DNA from: JBBSGD01 sp038254435
GTDB lineage: Bacteria; Actinomycetota; CADDZG01; WHSQ01
Assembly (NCBI GenBank): GCA_038254435.1
Contig: JBBSGD010000004.1
Location: forward strand, 1-64,000
Direction of reading: 5' to 3'
Length of the DNA: 64,000 nt
This document shows positions 44,772-52,301 of the stretch, piece by piece; positions within the stretch are counted from its first letter, which is position 1, and each line of letters opens with the position of its first letter. A model generated the notes under the pieces. The model worked only from the letters and a program-made list of their open reading frames with translations. It was not told the DNA's origin and made no database searches. The position numbers were made by a program, and so were the translations under genes.

Positions 44772-44777
44772 TAGCAT
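44772..44777 (+). promoter_or_regulatory. Predicted extended -10 element of the rpsF operon
   Basis: TAGCAT, preceded by TG one base upstream (TGC-TAGCAT), forms an extended -10 site about 110 bases before rpsF. No good -35 is visible. It implies a 5' leader of roughly 105 bases. Confidence 0.45.
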
Positions 44778-44815
44778 CGTTCTCGTCAGAGCGGCAGCAG
44801 TTGCCGCGCACCCCT

Positions 44816-44841
44816 GCCCGACCCGGTGTCACACCGCGGGC
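44816..44841 (+). promoter_or_regulatory. Leader hairpin of rpsF, possible S6:S18 autoregulatory site
   Basis: GCCCG (44816-44820) pairs with CGGGC (44837-44841). Inside it, CGGTG (44824-44828) pairs with CACCG (44832-44836) around a TCA loop, leaving a three-base ACC bulge on the 5' side. Leaders of rpsF operons in many bacteria hold a bulged hairpin bound by the S6:S18 complex; this resembles it in place and shape, but the match is only by eye. Confidence 0.4.
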
Positions 44842-44888
44842 GGGCCTCGGAGCCGGACGCGATCCGGTTCGAGTCCACAGGAGGCCAC

Positions 44889-45209
44889 ATGCGCGACTAC
44901 GAAGCGATGGCCATCGTAGATGCACGCCTTGAAGAAGGCGACATTCAGAAGGCCGTCGACAGATTCAACGGGATCATCACCGACTCAGGCGGGCGTGTCA
45001 CCAAGGTCGACCGCTGGGGAGTGCGCCGTTTTGCGTACGAGATCAACCACATCAAAGAGGGTTACTACTTCGTGACGACCTTCCAGGCCGGCGAGGACGT
45101 GGTCGAGCCCCTCAATCGCCTTCTTCTCATCTCCGACGAGTTCATCCGCGGCAAGATCCTTCAGCCCGAGGGCAAGGACGCGCCGAAAGCTCGAGCAGGC
45201 AAGGAGTAG
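44889..45209 (+). CDS. rpsF: 30S ribosomal protein S6
   Basis: This 106-residue protein starts MRDYEAMAIVDARLEE and contains WGVRRFAYEINHIKEGYYFV, the S6 core. AGGAGG lies five bases before the ATG. It heads the conserved rpsF-ssb-rpsR-rplI operon. S6 pairs with S18 on the 30S platform. The longer ORF from 44826 is not supported. Confidence 0.96.
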   Translation: MRDYEAMAIVDARLEEGDIQKAVDRFNGIITDSGGRVTKVDRWGVRRFAYEINHIKEGYYFVTTFQAGEDVVEPLNRLLLISDEFIRGKILQPEGKDAPKARAGKE

Positions 45210-45211
45210 TC

Positions 45212-45688
45212 ATGGCCTCAGACAACACAGTCACTCTCGTCGGCAACATCACGGATGACCCCGAGCTGCGCTTCACGCCGTCGGGGGCAGCGGTTGCCAA
45301 CTTCACGGTGGCGGTCAACCGGCGCATCCGCAATCAGGACGGCACGTGGGACGATCGTCTCGACGGCTTCTTTCGCTGCAACTGCTGGCGCGACATGGCC
45401 GAGAACGTCGCCGAATCGCTGCAAAAGGGTGCTCGGGTGATGGTGGTAGGGCGCTTGCAACAGCGCACCTGGGAAGACTCCGAGGGCAACAAGCGCTCGG
45501 CCTTCGAGGTTCAGGTGGACGAGGTCGGTCCGTCGCTTCGGTGGGCGACCGCCACCGTCACGAAATCGCAGCGCTCCGGCGGCTCGGGCGGTAGCTCCGG
45601 TGGTTCCGGCGGTGGCGACTGGGGTGCGCCCGCCCCCGCCCCGGCCCCCGTCGGCGGACAGGCGCCGGCAGAAGAAGGAGGGTTCTAG
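45212..45688 (+). CDS. ssb: Single-stranded DNA-binding protein
   Basis: The OB fold is clear (VTLVGNITDDPELRFTPSG, FTVAVNRRI, FFRCNCWRDMAENVAESL). A Gly/Ser/Pro-rich linker follows. The tail ends in AEEGGF rather than the usual acidic DDxPF tip that binds partner proteins, though acidic residues and the final Phe are kept. The length is 158 residues. It starts two bases after the rpsF stop. Confidence 0.96.
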   Translation: MASDNTVTLVGNITDDPELRFTPSGAAVANFTVAVNRRIRNQDGTWDDRLDGFFRCNCWRDMAENVAESLQKGARVMVVGRLQQRTWEDSEGNKRSAFEVQVDEVGPSLRWATATVTKSQRSGGSGGSSGGSGGGDWGAPAPAPAPVGGQAPAEEGGF

Positions 45689-45946
45689 ATGGGCAGGGAC
45701 AACCGGCGCACAAAGACTGCTGCCAAGCCGATCCGCAGGGGCAAGAAGAAGTTTTGTCAGTTCTGCGCGGACCAGACTGCCTACATCGACTACAAGGACA
45801 TCGCCCTGCTGCGCAAGTTCGTCAGCGACCGCGGCAAGATCCGGGCCCGGCGCGTCACCGGGAACTGCACCCAGCATCAGCGGCGTGTCGCCACCGCCGT
45901 GAAGAACGCGCGGGAGATGGCCCTCATCCCGTACACGACGAGGTAG
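45689..45946 (+). CDS. rpsR: 30S ribosomal protein S18
   Basis: At 85 residues it has the S18 core IDYKDIALLRKFVSDRGKIR and TGNCTQHQRRVATAVKNARE. The N-terminal CQFC pair with the later Cys suggests the zinc-binding (C+) form. It follows ssb without a gap. Confidence 0.95.
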   Translation: MGRDNRRTKTAAKPIRRGKKKFCQFCADQTAYIDYKDIALLRKFVSDRGKIRARRVTGNCTQHQRRVATAVKNAREMALIPYTTR

Positions 45947-45956
45947 GGGGCCGCGG

Positions 45957-46424
45957 ATGAAGGTCATCTTGTCGAACGACATCGAGCCCCTCGGGCACAA
46001 GGGCGACGTCGTCACCGTGTCCGACGGCTACGCGCGCAACTACCTCGTCCCCAAAGGGCTTGGCATGGTGGCGTCGCGCGGCGCGCTCAAGCAAGCTGAG
46101 CTCATGCGAAAGGCGCGTGAGGGCCGCGATCGCAAGGCCAAGGAAGAGGCCGCGGCCAAGGTCGCGCAGCTTGCGGCTACCCCCGTGTACATCTCGGCGC
46201 GCGCCGGCGAGGGCGGACGCCTGTTCGGCTCGGTCACGCGCTCTGACGTCGCGCGCGGGATCGTGGACCAGCTCGAGGTGCAGCTCGACAGGCACGACGT
46301 GCTGCTCGAGGATCCGATCCGCGCTATCGGCTCCTACCAGGTCGAGGCCAAGCTGCACGCAGAGGTATCCGCTCTCGTGACGGTCGAGGTCATTCCTCAC
46401 GAAGAGGATTACGAACAGACGTAA
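45957..46424 (+). CDS. rplI: 50S ribosomal protein L9
   Basis: The N-terminal L9 signature GHKGDVVTVSDGYARNYLVP is present. It is followed by the long connecting helix (Lys/Ala/Glu-rich, about residues 40-75) and the C-terminal domain. The length is 155 residues. It ends the rpsF operon; about 210 bases with three dyads separate it from dnaB. Confidence 0.96.
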   Translation: MKVILSNDIEPLGHKGDVVTVSDGYARNYLVPKGLGMVASRGALKQAELMRKAREGRDRKAKEEAAAKVAQLAATPVYISARAGEGGRLFGSVTRSDVARGIVDQLEVQLDRHDVLLEDPIRAIGSYQVEAKLHAEVSALVTVEVIPHEEDYEQT

Positions 46425-46445
46425 ACCTGCCTCCACAGCCTCGTG

Positions 46446-46508
46446 CACAAGTTGTGGGCGGCCGTATGCGTCGCTACCTGCCCTTTTCGCGTTATCCCCG
46501 GATAACGC
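46446..46508. promoter_or_regulatory. Two dyads between rplI and dnaB
   Basis: CACAA-G-TTGTG at 46446-46456 and GCGTTATCC-CC-GGATAACGC at 46489-46508 are perfect inverted repeats. The second has nine-base arms and only two central bases, so it suits protein binding rather than an RNA hairpin. TTATCC is half of a DnaA box, but the full nonamer is not present. Confidence 0.6.
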
Positions 46509-46597
46509 AGAGGACTTGTCGTCAACAGGGTTCGCCTGCAAGCGTTGGTGGGGTCGATTCGGCGGACGAATTGACGGGTTTTAGTCCCACCCCTAAG

Positions 46598-46611
46598 CGA
46601 ACATGTGTTCG
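46598..46611. promoter_or_regulatory. lexA box: LexA (SOS) box candidate upstream of dnaB
   Basis: CGAACATGTGTTCG is a perfect palindrome that fits the Gram-positive/actinobacterial LexA site CGAAC-N4-GTTCG exactly. It lies 25 bases before the dnaB GTG, where bound LexA would block transcription or initiation. Confidence 0.75.
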
Positions 46612-46636
46612 AGACGACGGTCTAGGGAGAGTGCGC

Positions 46637-47998
46637 GTGGTTCAACGAGCCAACCTCGAGGCGGTGCGCCCCAATCGCATACCGCCTCACAACCTCGACG
46701 CCGAGCAATCGGTGCTAGGCGCCATGCTCGAGTCCAAAGAGGCCATCGCCAACGTTGTCGAGGTGGGCGTAAAGGGCGAAGATTTCTACAAGCCCGCGCA
46801 CGGAGAGATCTTCGAGTCGATCATGATCCTGTGGGCCCGCGGAGAGGCTCCCGACGCCGTCACCGTCGCCGAAGAGCTTGCCCGGCGGGGCACCCTGGAA
46901 CAGAGCGGCGGCCGCTCCTGCATTCTGGGCTTGCTGGAGGCATATCCAACGGCTTCCTCGGCGCGCCGCTACGCCAAGATCGTCGACGAGCACTCGCTCT
47001 TGCGGCGCTTGATCGATGCCGGAAACCGCGTGCAGGAGATCGGCTTTTCGATGCCGCCCGACGTCGCCGAGGCCGTAGACGAGGCCGAGAGCCTCGTATA
47101 CGAGGTGGGCGAGCGGCGGCTTACCGATGACTTGCAGCCGATCCGGCCTCTACTGGCGCAGAACATGGAAGAGATCGAAAAGCTGTACGAGAGGGGCGAA
47201 AACGTCACCGGGCTGTCCTCGGGGTTTCCCGACCTCGACGACAAGACGGCAGGCTTCCAGCCCTCCAACCTGATCATCGTGGCGGCCCGGCCCTCCATGG
47301 GCAAGAGCAGCTTGCTGGGTGATTTCGCTCTCCACGCGGCGGTGCGCAGGCAGCAGCCCGTGGTCATCTTCTCGCTCGAGATGAGCCGGCACGAGGTGGT
47401 GCAGCGGTTTCTCGCGTCCGAGGGCAAGGTCGATTTCCAGCGTATCCGCACCGGCTCGTTGCAGGAGCAGGACTGGACGCGGCTGTCGGCGGCGCTGGGG
47501 CGCCTGGCGGAGGCCCCCATCTTCATCGACGACTCGGCCAACGTGACGCTGATGGAAATCAGGGCGAAGTGCCGCCGCATCAAGGCGCGCCACGGCCTCG
47601 GTCTCATAATCATCGACTATCTCCAACTGATGAGCTCGCCCCGCCGGTCCGAGAATCGCCAGCAGGAGGTCTCGGAGCTGTCGCGCTCGCTCAAGATCCT
47701 GGCGCGCGAGCTCGAGGTCCCCGTGCTGTGCGCTTCGCAGCTCAACCGCGGCGTCGAGATGCGCTCGGACAAGCGCCCCCTGCTCGGCGACCTGCGTGAG
47801 TCGGGGAGCATCGAGCAGGACTCGGATCTCGTGATGTTCATCTACCGGGACGAGGTCTACAACCCCGACAGCGAGGCGCGCGGGGAGGCCGAGCTGATAG
47901 TCGCCAAGCACAGGAACGGTCCGACCGGGATGGTGCGCCTCGCTTTCCTCAACCAGTACACGCGCTTTGCTCCACTCGCGAGGGGGACCGGCTACTGA
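46637..47998 (+). CDS. dnaB: Replicative DNA helicase DnaB
   Basis: DnaB unwinds DNA at the fork. The N-terminal domain begins IPPHNLDAEQSVLGAML. The RecA-like domain has Walker A ARPSMGKSS, then IIIDYLQLM and the SQLNRGVEMRSDKRP stretch. No intein is present, unlike in several mycobacteria. GTG at 46637 has AGGGAG seven bases upstream, giving 453 residues; longer readings to 46454 run through the LexA-type box and add no family sequence. Confidence 0.96.
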   Translation: MVQRANLEAVRPNRIPPHNLDAEQSVLGAMLESKEAIANVVEVGVKGEDFYKPAHGEIFESIMILWARGEAPDAVTVAEELARRGTLEQSGGRSCILGLLEAYPTASSARRYAKIVDEHSLLRRLIDAGNRVQEIGFSMPPDVAEAVDEAESLVYEVGERRLTDDLQPIRPLLAQNMEEIEKLYERGENVTGLSSGFPDLDDKTAGFQPSNLIIVAARPSMGKSSLLGDFALHAAVRRQQPVVIFSLEMSRHEVVQRFLASEGKVDFQRIRTGSLQEQDWTRLSAALGRLAEAPIFIDDSANVTLMEIRAKCRRIKARHGLGLIIIDYLQLMSSPRRSENRQQEVSELSRSLKILARELEVPVLCASQLNRGVEMRSDKRPLLGDLRESGSIEQDSDLVMFIYRDEVYNPDSEARGEAELIVAKHRNGPTGMVRLAFLNQYTRFAPLARGTGY

Positions 47999-48050
47999 GT
48001 GGCTTCGCCGGCACGGTGACCAGGCTCGCTAGTGATAGCGTGCCCGGGCG

Positions 48051-48815
48051 ATGGGCGAGCGTACGAGCTACACACCGGGGACCTTCTGTTGGGTGGACCT
48101 CGTTACCAAGGATCAAGAGGGCGCGCGCGACTTCTACGGGGCACTGTGCGGCTGGGACTTCGAGGACTTGCCCACCGGAGACGGCCGCAGCTATTCGATG
48201 GCCCACATAAGTGGACGCAATGTGGCTGCGATCGCACCGCTGCCCGACCAGTCGATGCCTCCGCACTGGAACTGCTATGTGAGCGTCGAGGATGCCGATG
48301 CGACTGCGGTCAAAGCGCGCGATCTCGGCGCGGGCGTCCTCGCAGAGCCGTTCGATGTCTTTGACTCGGGCCGAATGACGGTCTTTCAGGACCCGCAGGG
48401 TGCGGTTCTCTCCGCGTGGCAGCCCAAAGAGAACATCGGTGCGAACCTCGTAAATGAGATCGGGGCTCTGTGCTGGAACGACCTGATTACGCCCGACGTT
48501 AAGGCGTCCTCGGCCTTCTATGCCCAGCTTTTCGGCTGGGACGTATCCGAGGCCTCTGGCTCGGAAGGCCGATACTTCTCGATCATCAACGGCGGAGCTC
48601 CAAACGGCGGAATGATGCCCTTGCCTCCGGGCGGCCATCCGGCCTGGAACCTCTACTTCGCGGTGATCGACACCGGCGAGGCTCTGGCGCAAGTGGACGA
48701 GCTGGGCGGCTCGACGGTCATGGGCCCGATCGAGGTGCCTTCCGGCCGCTTTGCAATAGTGCGCGACCCGCAAGGAGTGGTGTTCAGCATCGTCGACGGC
48801 CGCCTGGACCCTTAG
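48051..48815 (+). CDS. VOC (glyoxalase-fold) protein with two domains, 254 aa
   Basis: Two tandem vicinal-oxygen-chelate domains are visible: FCWVDLVTKDQEGARDFYGA at the N-terminus and LCWNDLITPDVKASSAFYAQ near residue 140. Each is followed by a closing FxDPQGxVxS-like segment (VFQDPQGAVLS, IVRDPQGVVFS). Such proteins are metal enzymes or antibiotic-binding proteins; the role here is unknown. The gene stands alone after dnaB at the left edge of the accessory region. Confidence 0.85.
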   Translation: MGERTSYTPGTFCWVDLVTKDQEGARDFYGALCGWDFEDLPTGDGRSYSMAHISGRNVAAIAPLPDQSMPPHWNCYVSVEDADATAVKARDLGAGVLAEPFDVFDSGRMTVFQDPQGAVLSAWQPKENIGANLVNEIGALCWNDLITPDVKASSAFYAQLFGWDVSEASGSEGRYFSIINGGAPNGGMMPLPPGGHPAWNLYFAVIDTGEALAQVDELGGSTVMGPIEVPSGRFAIVRDPQGVVFSIVDGRLDP

Positions 48816-48910
48816 CCGACACTCCCATCCCGCGGCTATGAAGGACGTAGCCGCAATGGGCGACGTGGCATGGCTTGACATGCAAAATTCAGCGTGGAAG
48901 CGTCTAGATC

Positions 48911-49393
48911 ATGGCGACCTGGGGCGAGTTGCAGCAGGCAGTGCCGGAGATCGCCACCGCGGGCCGAGCGCTCCTGTATCAGCACGGAGTCGGCCTCGCC
49001 TACCTCGCCACGGTCGGGGTCGACGGAAGCCCGCGGGTGCATCCCATGTGCCCGCTGTTCTATCAGGGAAGCGTTTTCGCCTTCATCATCCCGTCGCCCA
49101 AGCAGCGGGATCTGCATCGCGATGGGCGTTACGCCCTGCATTCCTACCCGCGTGATGACGACGAGGACGCCTTCTTTCTCGCCGGACGCGCCGAGCACGT
49201 GAAACACGCGGCAGTCCGCAAAGCTCTCAGCGATCAGTTCGTGGCGGAGCGTGCACAGTTCGGTGTTCCGGCACCTGCCGTCGATCATGATCTCTTCGAG
49301 CTCGACATCGGCCGGTGCCTGCTCACGAAGACATCTGGTCACGGCGACTCCGAGCCGCAGAAGCTTGTGTGGCGTGCGACGGACGGCCGCTGA
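48911..49393 (+). CDS. Pyridoxamine 5'-phosphate oxidase-like flavin-binding protein, 160 aa
   Basis: The split-barrel flavin fold is suggested by LAYLATVGVDGSPRVHPMCPLF and the strand SVFAFIIPSPKQRDLHRDGR. This superfamily includes true PNPOx enzymes and F420- or heme-dependent proteins in actinobacteria; the cofactor cannot be told. It lies 95 bases after the VOC gene on the same strand. Confidence 0.8.
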   Translation: MATWGELQQAVPEIATAGRALLYQHGVGLAYLATVGVDGSPRVHPMCPLFYQGSVFAFIIPSPKQRDLHRDGRYALHSYPRDDDEDAFFLAGRAEHVKHAAVRKALSDQFVAERAQFGVPAPAVDHDLFELDIGRCLLTKTSGHGDSEPQKLVWRATDGR

Positions 49394-49447
49394 CTTCGCG
49401 GCGCCTGCGGCGGCGCGACCAGCCGCCAACCACATTTGCTGGTCGGC

Positions 49448-50431
49448 TCAGAGACGAGGCCGAGTCTCGTGCTCAGGGACTAGATCCAGTGCCCAATTTT
49501 GCCCGACCAGGTCATGGCCGAAGCTGCTGTGGGGGTCCTGCTCCAGGAGCCGAAAACCGGTGGCCTCGTAGATGCGGCGGGCGGAGACGAGGACGTCGTT
49601 GGTCCACAGGGTGAGACGCTGGTATCCGGCGTCGCGAGCGAAGCGAACACACTCGTTGACGAGTCGCCGCCCGATGCCGAGGCCGCGGGCACGTGGGTCC
49701 ACGAGAAGCAGCCGGAGCCGCGCCTCCGCATCGTCCTTGCGAACGCAGAAGACGCACCCGGCCGGCTCGCCGTCGAACTCGGCGATCCACGCGTTGTCGC
49801 GTCCCGGTTGGTGGCGGTCGGCGTAGTCGGCAACGATCCTGGCAACCAGCGCTTCGAAGGTGTAGTCCCATCCCTGCTCCTGCGCGTAGAGGAAGCCGTG
49901 CCGCTGCACCACCCACCCGAGATCTCCGGCCTCCAGCGGGCGGATCGCATAGGCGGCTGGTTCGGGTGCCCGCTCGATGATCCCCCGGATGGTGGTCATC
50001 GCCTCGAGCAAGCGTTGCTGCTCCTCATCGGTTAGCCGGGACAGCAGCGTCCGGTTCTCGTGGGCCGAGCGTTCGTCGAGCATGTCGAAGGCACCTCGTC
50101 CCCGTTTCGTCAGTTGTAGTACCTGCCGGCGTGCGTCAGACGACGAGGTGCGGGCTTCGAGCATGCCGTCGGCCTTGAAGCGTCCGAGGATGCGGCTCAG
50201 GTACGAGGGGTCGAGGCCGAGGCGCCGCCGGAGGTCGAGTAGATCAACGGTGTCGGCCTGCGCCAACTCGTAGACGACCCGCGCCTCGGTCAAGCTGTAG
50301 GGCGTGTCGAGAAGGCCGGCGTTGAGAACCCGGATGACGCCGGTCCAAAAGCGGTTGAATGCCCGCACGGCTGCCACCCTCTCCTCCAGCTCTGCACCCT
50401 CGCCTCGCAGCGGCGCCGTCACCTCATTCAT
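49448..50431 (-). CDS. MarR-type regulator fused to a GNAT acetyltransferase, 327 aa
   Basis: The first 145 or so residues are a MarR winged helix (DLRRRLGLDPSYLSRILGRF with the wing SSSDARRQVLQLTKRG). The last 160 are a GNAT domain with the acetyl-CoA loop DPRARGLGIGRRLV and the closing GFRLLEQDPHSSFG. This fusion class is known; the regulator is thought to control nearby genes or itself. ATG at 50431 stands seven bases after TAGCCT (leaderless pattern), and GGAC/GTCC dyads overlap this promoter. Confidence 0.9.
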   Translation of the reverse strand: MNEVTAPLRGEGAELEERVAAVRAFNRFWTGVIRVLNAGLLDTPYSLTEARVVYELAQADTVDLLDLRRRLGLDPSYLSRILGRFKADGMLEARTSSSDARRQVLQLTKRGRGAFDMLDERSAHENRTLLSRLTDEEQQRLLEAMTTIRGIIERAPEPAAYAIRPLEAGDLGWVVQRHGFLYAQEQGWDYTFEALVARIVADYADRHQPGRDNAWIAEFDGEPAGCVFCVRKDDAEARLRLLLVDPRARGLGIGRRLVNECVRFARDAGYQRLTLWTNDVLVSARRIYEATGFRLLEQDPHSSFGHDLVGQNWALDLVPEHETRPRL

Positions 50432-50520
50432 TGGACGTAGGCTAAGTCCTTTCTTGGACGAAGTCCATCAGTGATCGAACCTTGTCCTTTGTTCCGGTCC
50501 CTTTTCCCCCGAGGTTCAGC

Positions 50521-50648
50521 TGCACGTGGTGCACGTGGTGCACGTGGTGCACATGCGGCGCGCCGAGCAGCCCGTTTGCCGCGGTGCACGTGGTGCATGT
50601 CGTGCGGCGCCGAGCAGCCCGTTTGCCGCGGTGCACGTGGTGCACATG
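50521..50648. repeat. Minisatellite of 9-bp and 47-bp units
   Basis: TGCACGTGG is repeated three times with a partial fourth (50521-50555). A 47-bp unit with core CGAGCAGCCCGTTTGCC follows in two copies (cores begin at 50564 and 50611), each ending in further GTGCACGTGG blocks. The area from 50432 to 50795 has no convincing gene. The repeats are palindrome-rich (GTGCAC, CACGTG). Confidence 0.85.
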
Positions 50649-50795
50649 GGTGGCTTGAGGATGACTCGCTTGGACACTCGACAGTGATGGCCGAGGACGG
50701 TCCTCAGGACCGAGTGTCCATGGCCGCACCGGTGAACTCACCAGTCCTTGCTGTATCTCCCTTGCGCCCCGGCATCATTTCTGTCCGGATCTGTC

Positions 50796-52253
50796 GTGCC
50801 CGCGGCGAGCCGGCATGCCAAGCTGAAGGCCATGGAAAGGTTCTCCGCCGTTGCCACCACCGGCATCTATTGCCGGCCCGGCTGCGGGGCGCGGCCCCAT
50901 CCGCGCAACGTGCGCCGTTACGTGCTGGCGGCCGCGGCCGAAGCGGCCGGATATCGAGCCTGCATGCGCTGCCGTCCCTACCGGGACGAGGTGGCGACTT
51001 CGGGGATCGGCCCCGAGCTCGTGTGCCGAGCCGTGCAGCTCATTCTCGACGGCATCCTCGATGGCGACGGCAACGAGAGCGCGCTGGGAACACGGCTCGG
51101 CGTCTCGCCGCGCCATTTGCGCCGGATCTTCAACGAGCATCTCGGTGTGACGCCGGATCAGCTCGCTCGCTGCCGGCGGGCGCATTTCGCCCGCAGACTT
51201 CTCGATGACACCGATCTGACGTTGACCGAGATCGCCTTCGCGGCCGGCTACGGGAGTGTTCGCCAGTGCAGCCGCTCCTTGCAAGAGGTGTTTCGAGCGA
51301 GCCCCGCGGAGCTGCGCGCCCGCCGCCGAACCTCGGATCGCCTTGTTGCAGACGGGGGCCTCACTCTGCGACTGCCCTTTAAGGGGCCGCTCGCCTGGGA
51401 TGATGCAGCCGCCTACTTCGCGCTGCGAGCCATCCCCGGCGTCGAGCTGGCCACGCCCGATTGCTACCGGCGAACGATAGTCGCCGAGGGGCACCCCGGC
51501 GTCCTCGAGCTCTTTCCCGGTGATGAGGACCATCTTGTCCTGCGTTTGCATCTTGGGCACTGGGGAAGCTTGGTGCACCTCGTGCAGCGGGCGCGCCGCA
51601 TCTTCAATCTCGATGCCGACACCGAGGCGGCCGTTTGTCATCTCTGCTCCGATCGGGTGCTAGGTGCCATTGTGCGGGCCCGGCCCGGGGTGCGTCCGTC
51701 CGGCGCCTGGGACCCGTTTGAAACAGGTGTGCGCGCCATCATCGGACAGCAGGTGAGCGTGCGCGGCGCCAGCACCATCACCGGACGGCTGGTTGCGCGC
51801 TGCGGCACGGCGGTGCCCGGGTTGGCCGCCTTCGGGCTGACGCATCTGTTTCCCTCACCCGAGACGGTGGCGGACCAGGATCTTTCCGGGCTGGGCTTTC
51901 CCGGCGCCCGCGCCGTGGCTATCTCTCGCTTCGCGCGGGCGGTTGCCGCCGACGAGGTTCGCCTCGACCGCAGCATCCCGCTGGAGGCCCTCGCCGAGTC
52001 CATTGCCGCCATTCGCGGGTTGGGGTCGTGGACGGCGCAATATCTTGCCCTGCGTCTCGGTGAGCCAGACGCGTTTCCCGCCACCGACCTCGGGCTCAAG
52101 CGGGCAATCGGCGAGTTGACCCCGGCCGATCCGGGAGAGCTTGCCGAGGCCTGGCGGCCGTTCCGAGCCCATGCCGCAGCCCACTTGTGGACGGCGTTGG
52201 CTGGGGCGCCGGCGCGCCGCTCCGACCCTGCCGCCGGACGGGCGATCGCTTGA
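50796..52253 (+). CDS. alkA: Ada N-domain / AraC HTH / AlkA DNA-3-methyladenine glycosylase fusion, about 485 aa
   Basis: Three domains in order are visible. The Ada zinc domain has four Cys (GIYCRPGC and ACMRC), in which the first Cys usually accepts methyl from DNA phosphotriesters. An AraC helix-turn-helix follows (SALGTRLGVSPRHLRRIF). The AlkA glycosylase has the HhH (IRGLGSWTAQYLALR) and the catalytic Asp in FPATDLGLKRA. It removes alkylated bases and may sense methylation to activate itself. The start is uncertain: GTG 50796 includes the expected pre-Cys segment; ATG 50832 and TTG 50748 are alternatives. Confidence 0.9.
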   Translation: MPAASRHAKLKAMERFSAVATTGIYCRPGCGARPHPRNVRRYVLAAAAEAAGYRACMRCRPYRDEVATSGIGPELVCRAVQLILDGILDGDGNESALGTRLGVSPRHLRRIFNEHLGVTPDQLARCRRAHFARRLLDDTDLTLTEIAFAAGYGSVRQCSRSLQEVFRASPAELRARRRTSDRLVADGGLTLRLPFKGPLAWDDAAAYFALRAIPGVELATPDCYRRTIVAEGHPGVLELFPGDEDHLVLRLHLGHWGSLVHLVQRARRIFNLDADTEAAVCHLCSDRVLGAIVRARPGVRPSGAWDPFETGVRAIIGQQVSVRGASTITGRLVARCGTAVPGLAAFGLTHLFPSPETVADQDLSGLGFPGARAVAISRFARAVAADEVRLDRSIPLEALAESIAAIRGLGSWTAQYLALRLGEPDAFPATDLGLKRAIGELTPADPGELAEAWRPFRAHAAAHLWTALAGAPARRSDPAAGRAIA

Positions 52254-52301
52254 GTCGCCTGCCGACCAATGAGTGGGGATGGGATCCGGCTCTCTAGGCC
52301 T

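Noticed and set aside
44860..44885. tRNA-like T-arm sequence before rpsF (GGTTCGAGTCC)
   Set aside because: No acceptor, D- or anticodon stem can be built around it; it is the rpsF leader.
46637..47998. Intein in dnaB, as in several mycobacteria
   Set aside because: The helicase motifs are continuous over 453 residues with no insert.
50521..50648. Possible CRISPR array
   Set aside because: The units are 9 and 47 bp in direct tandem with no unique spacers, and no cas genes are nearby.
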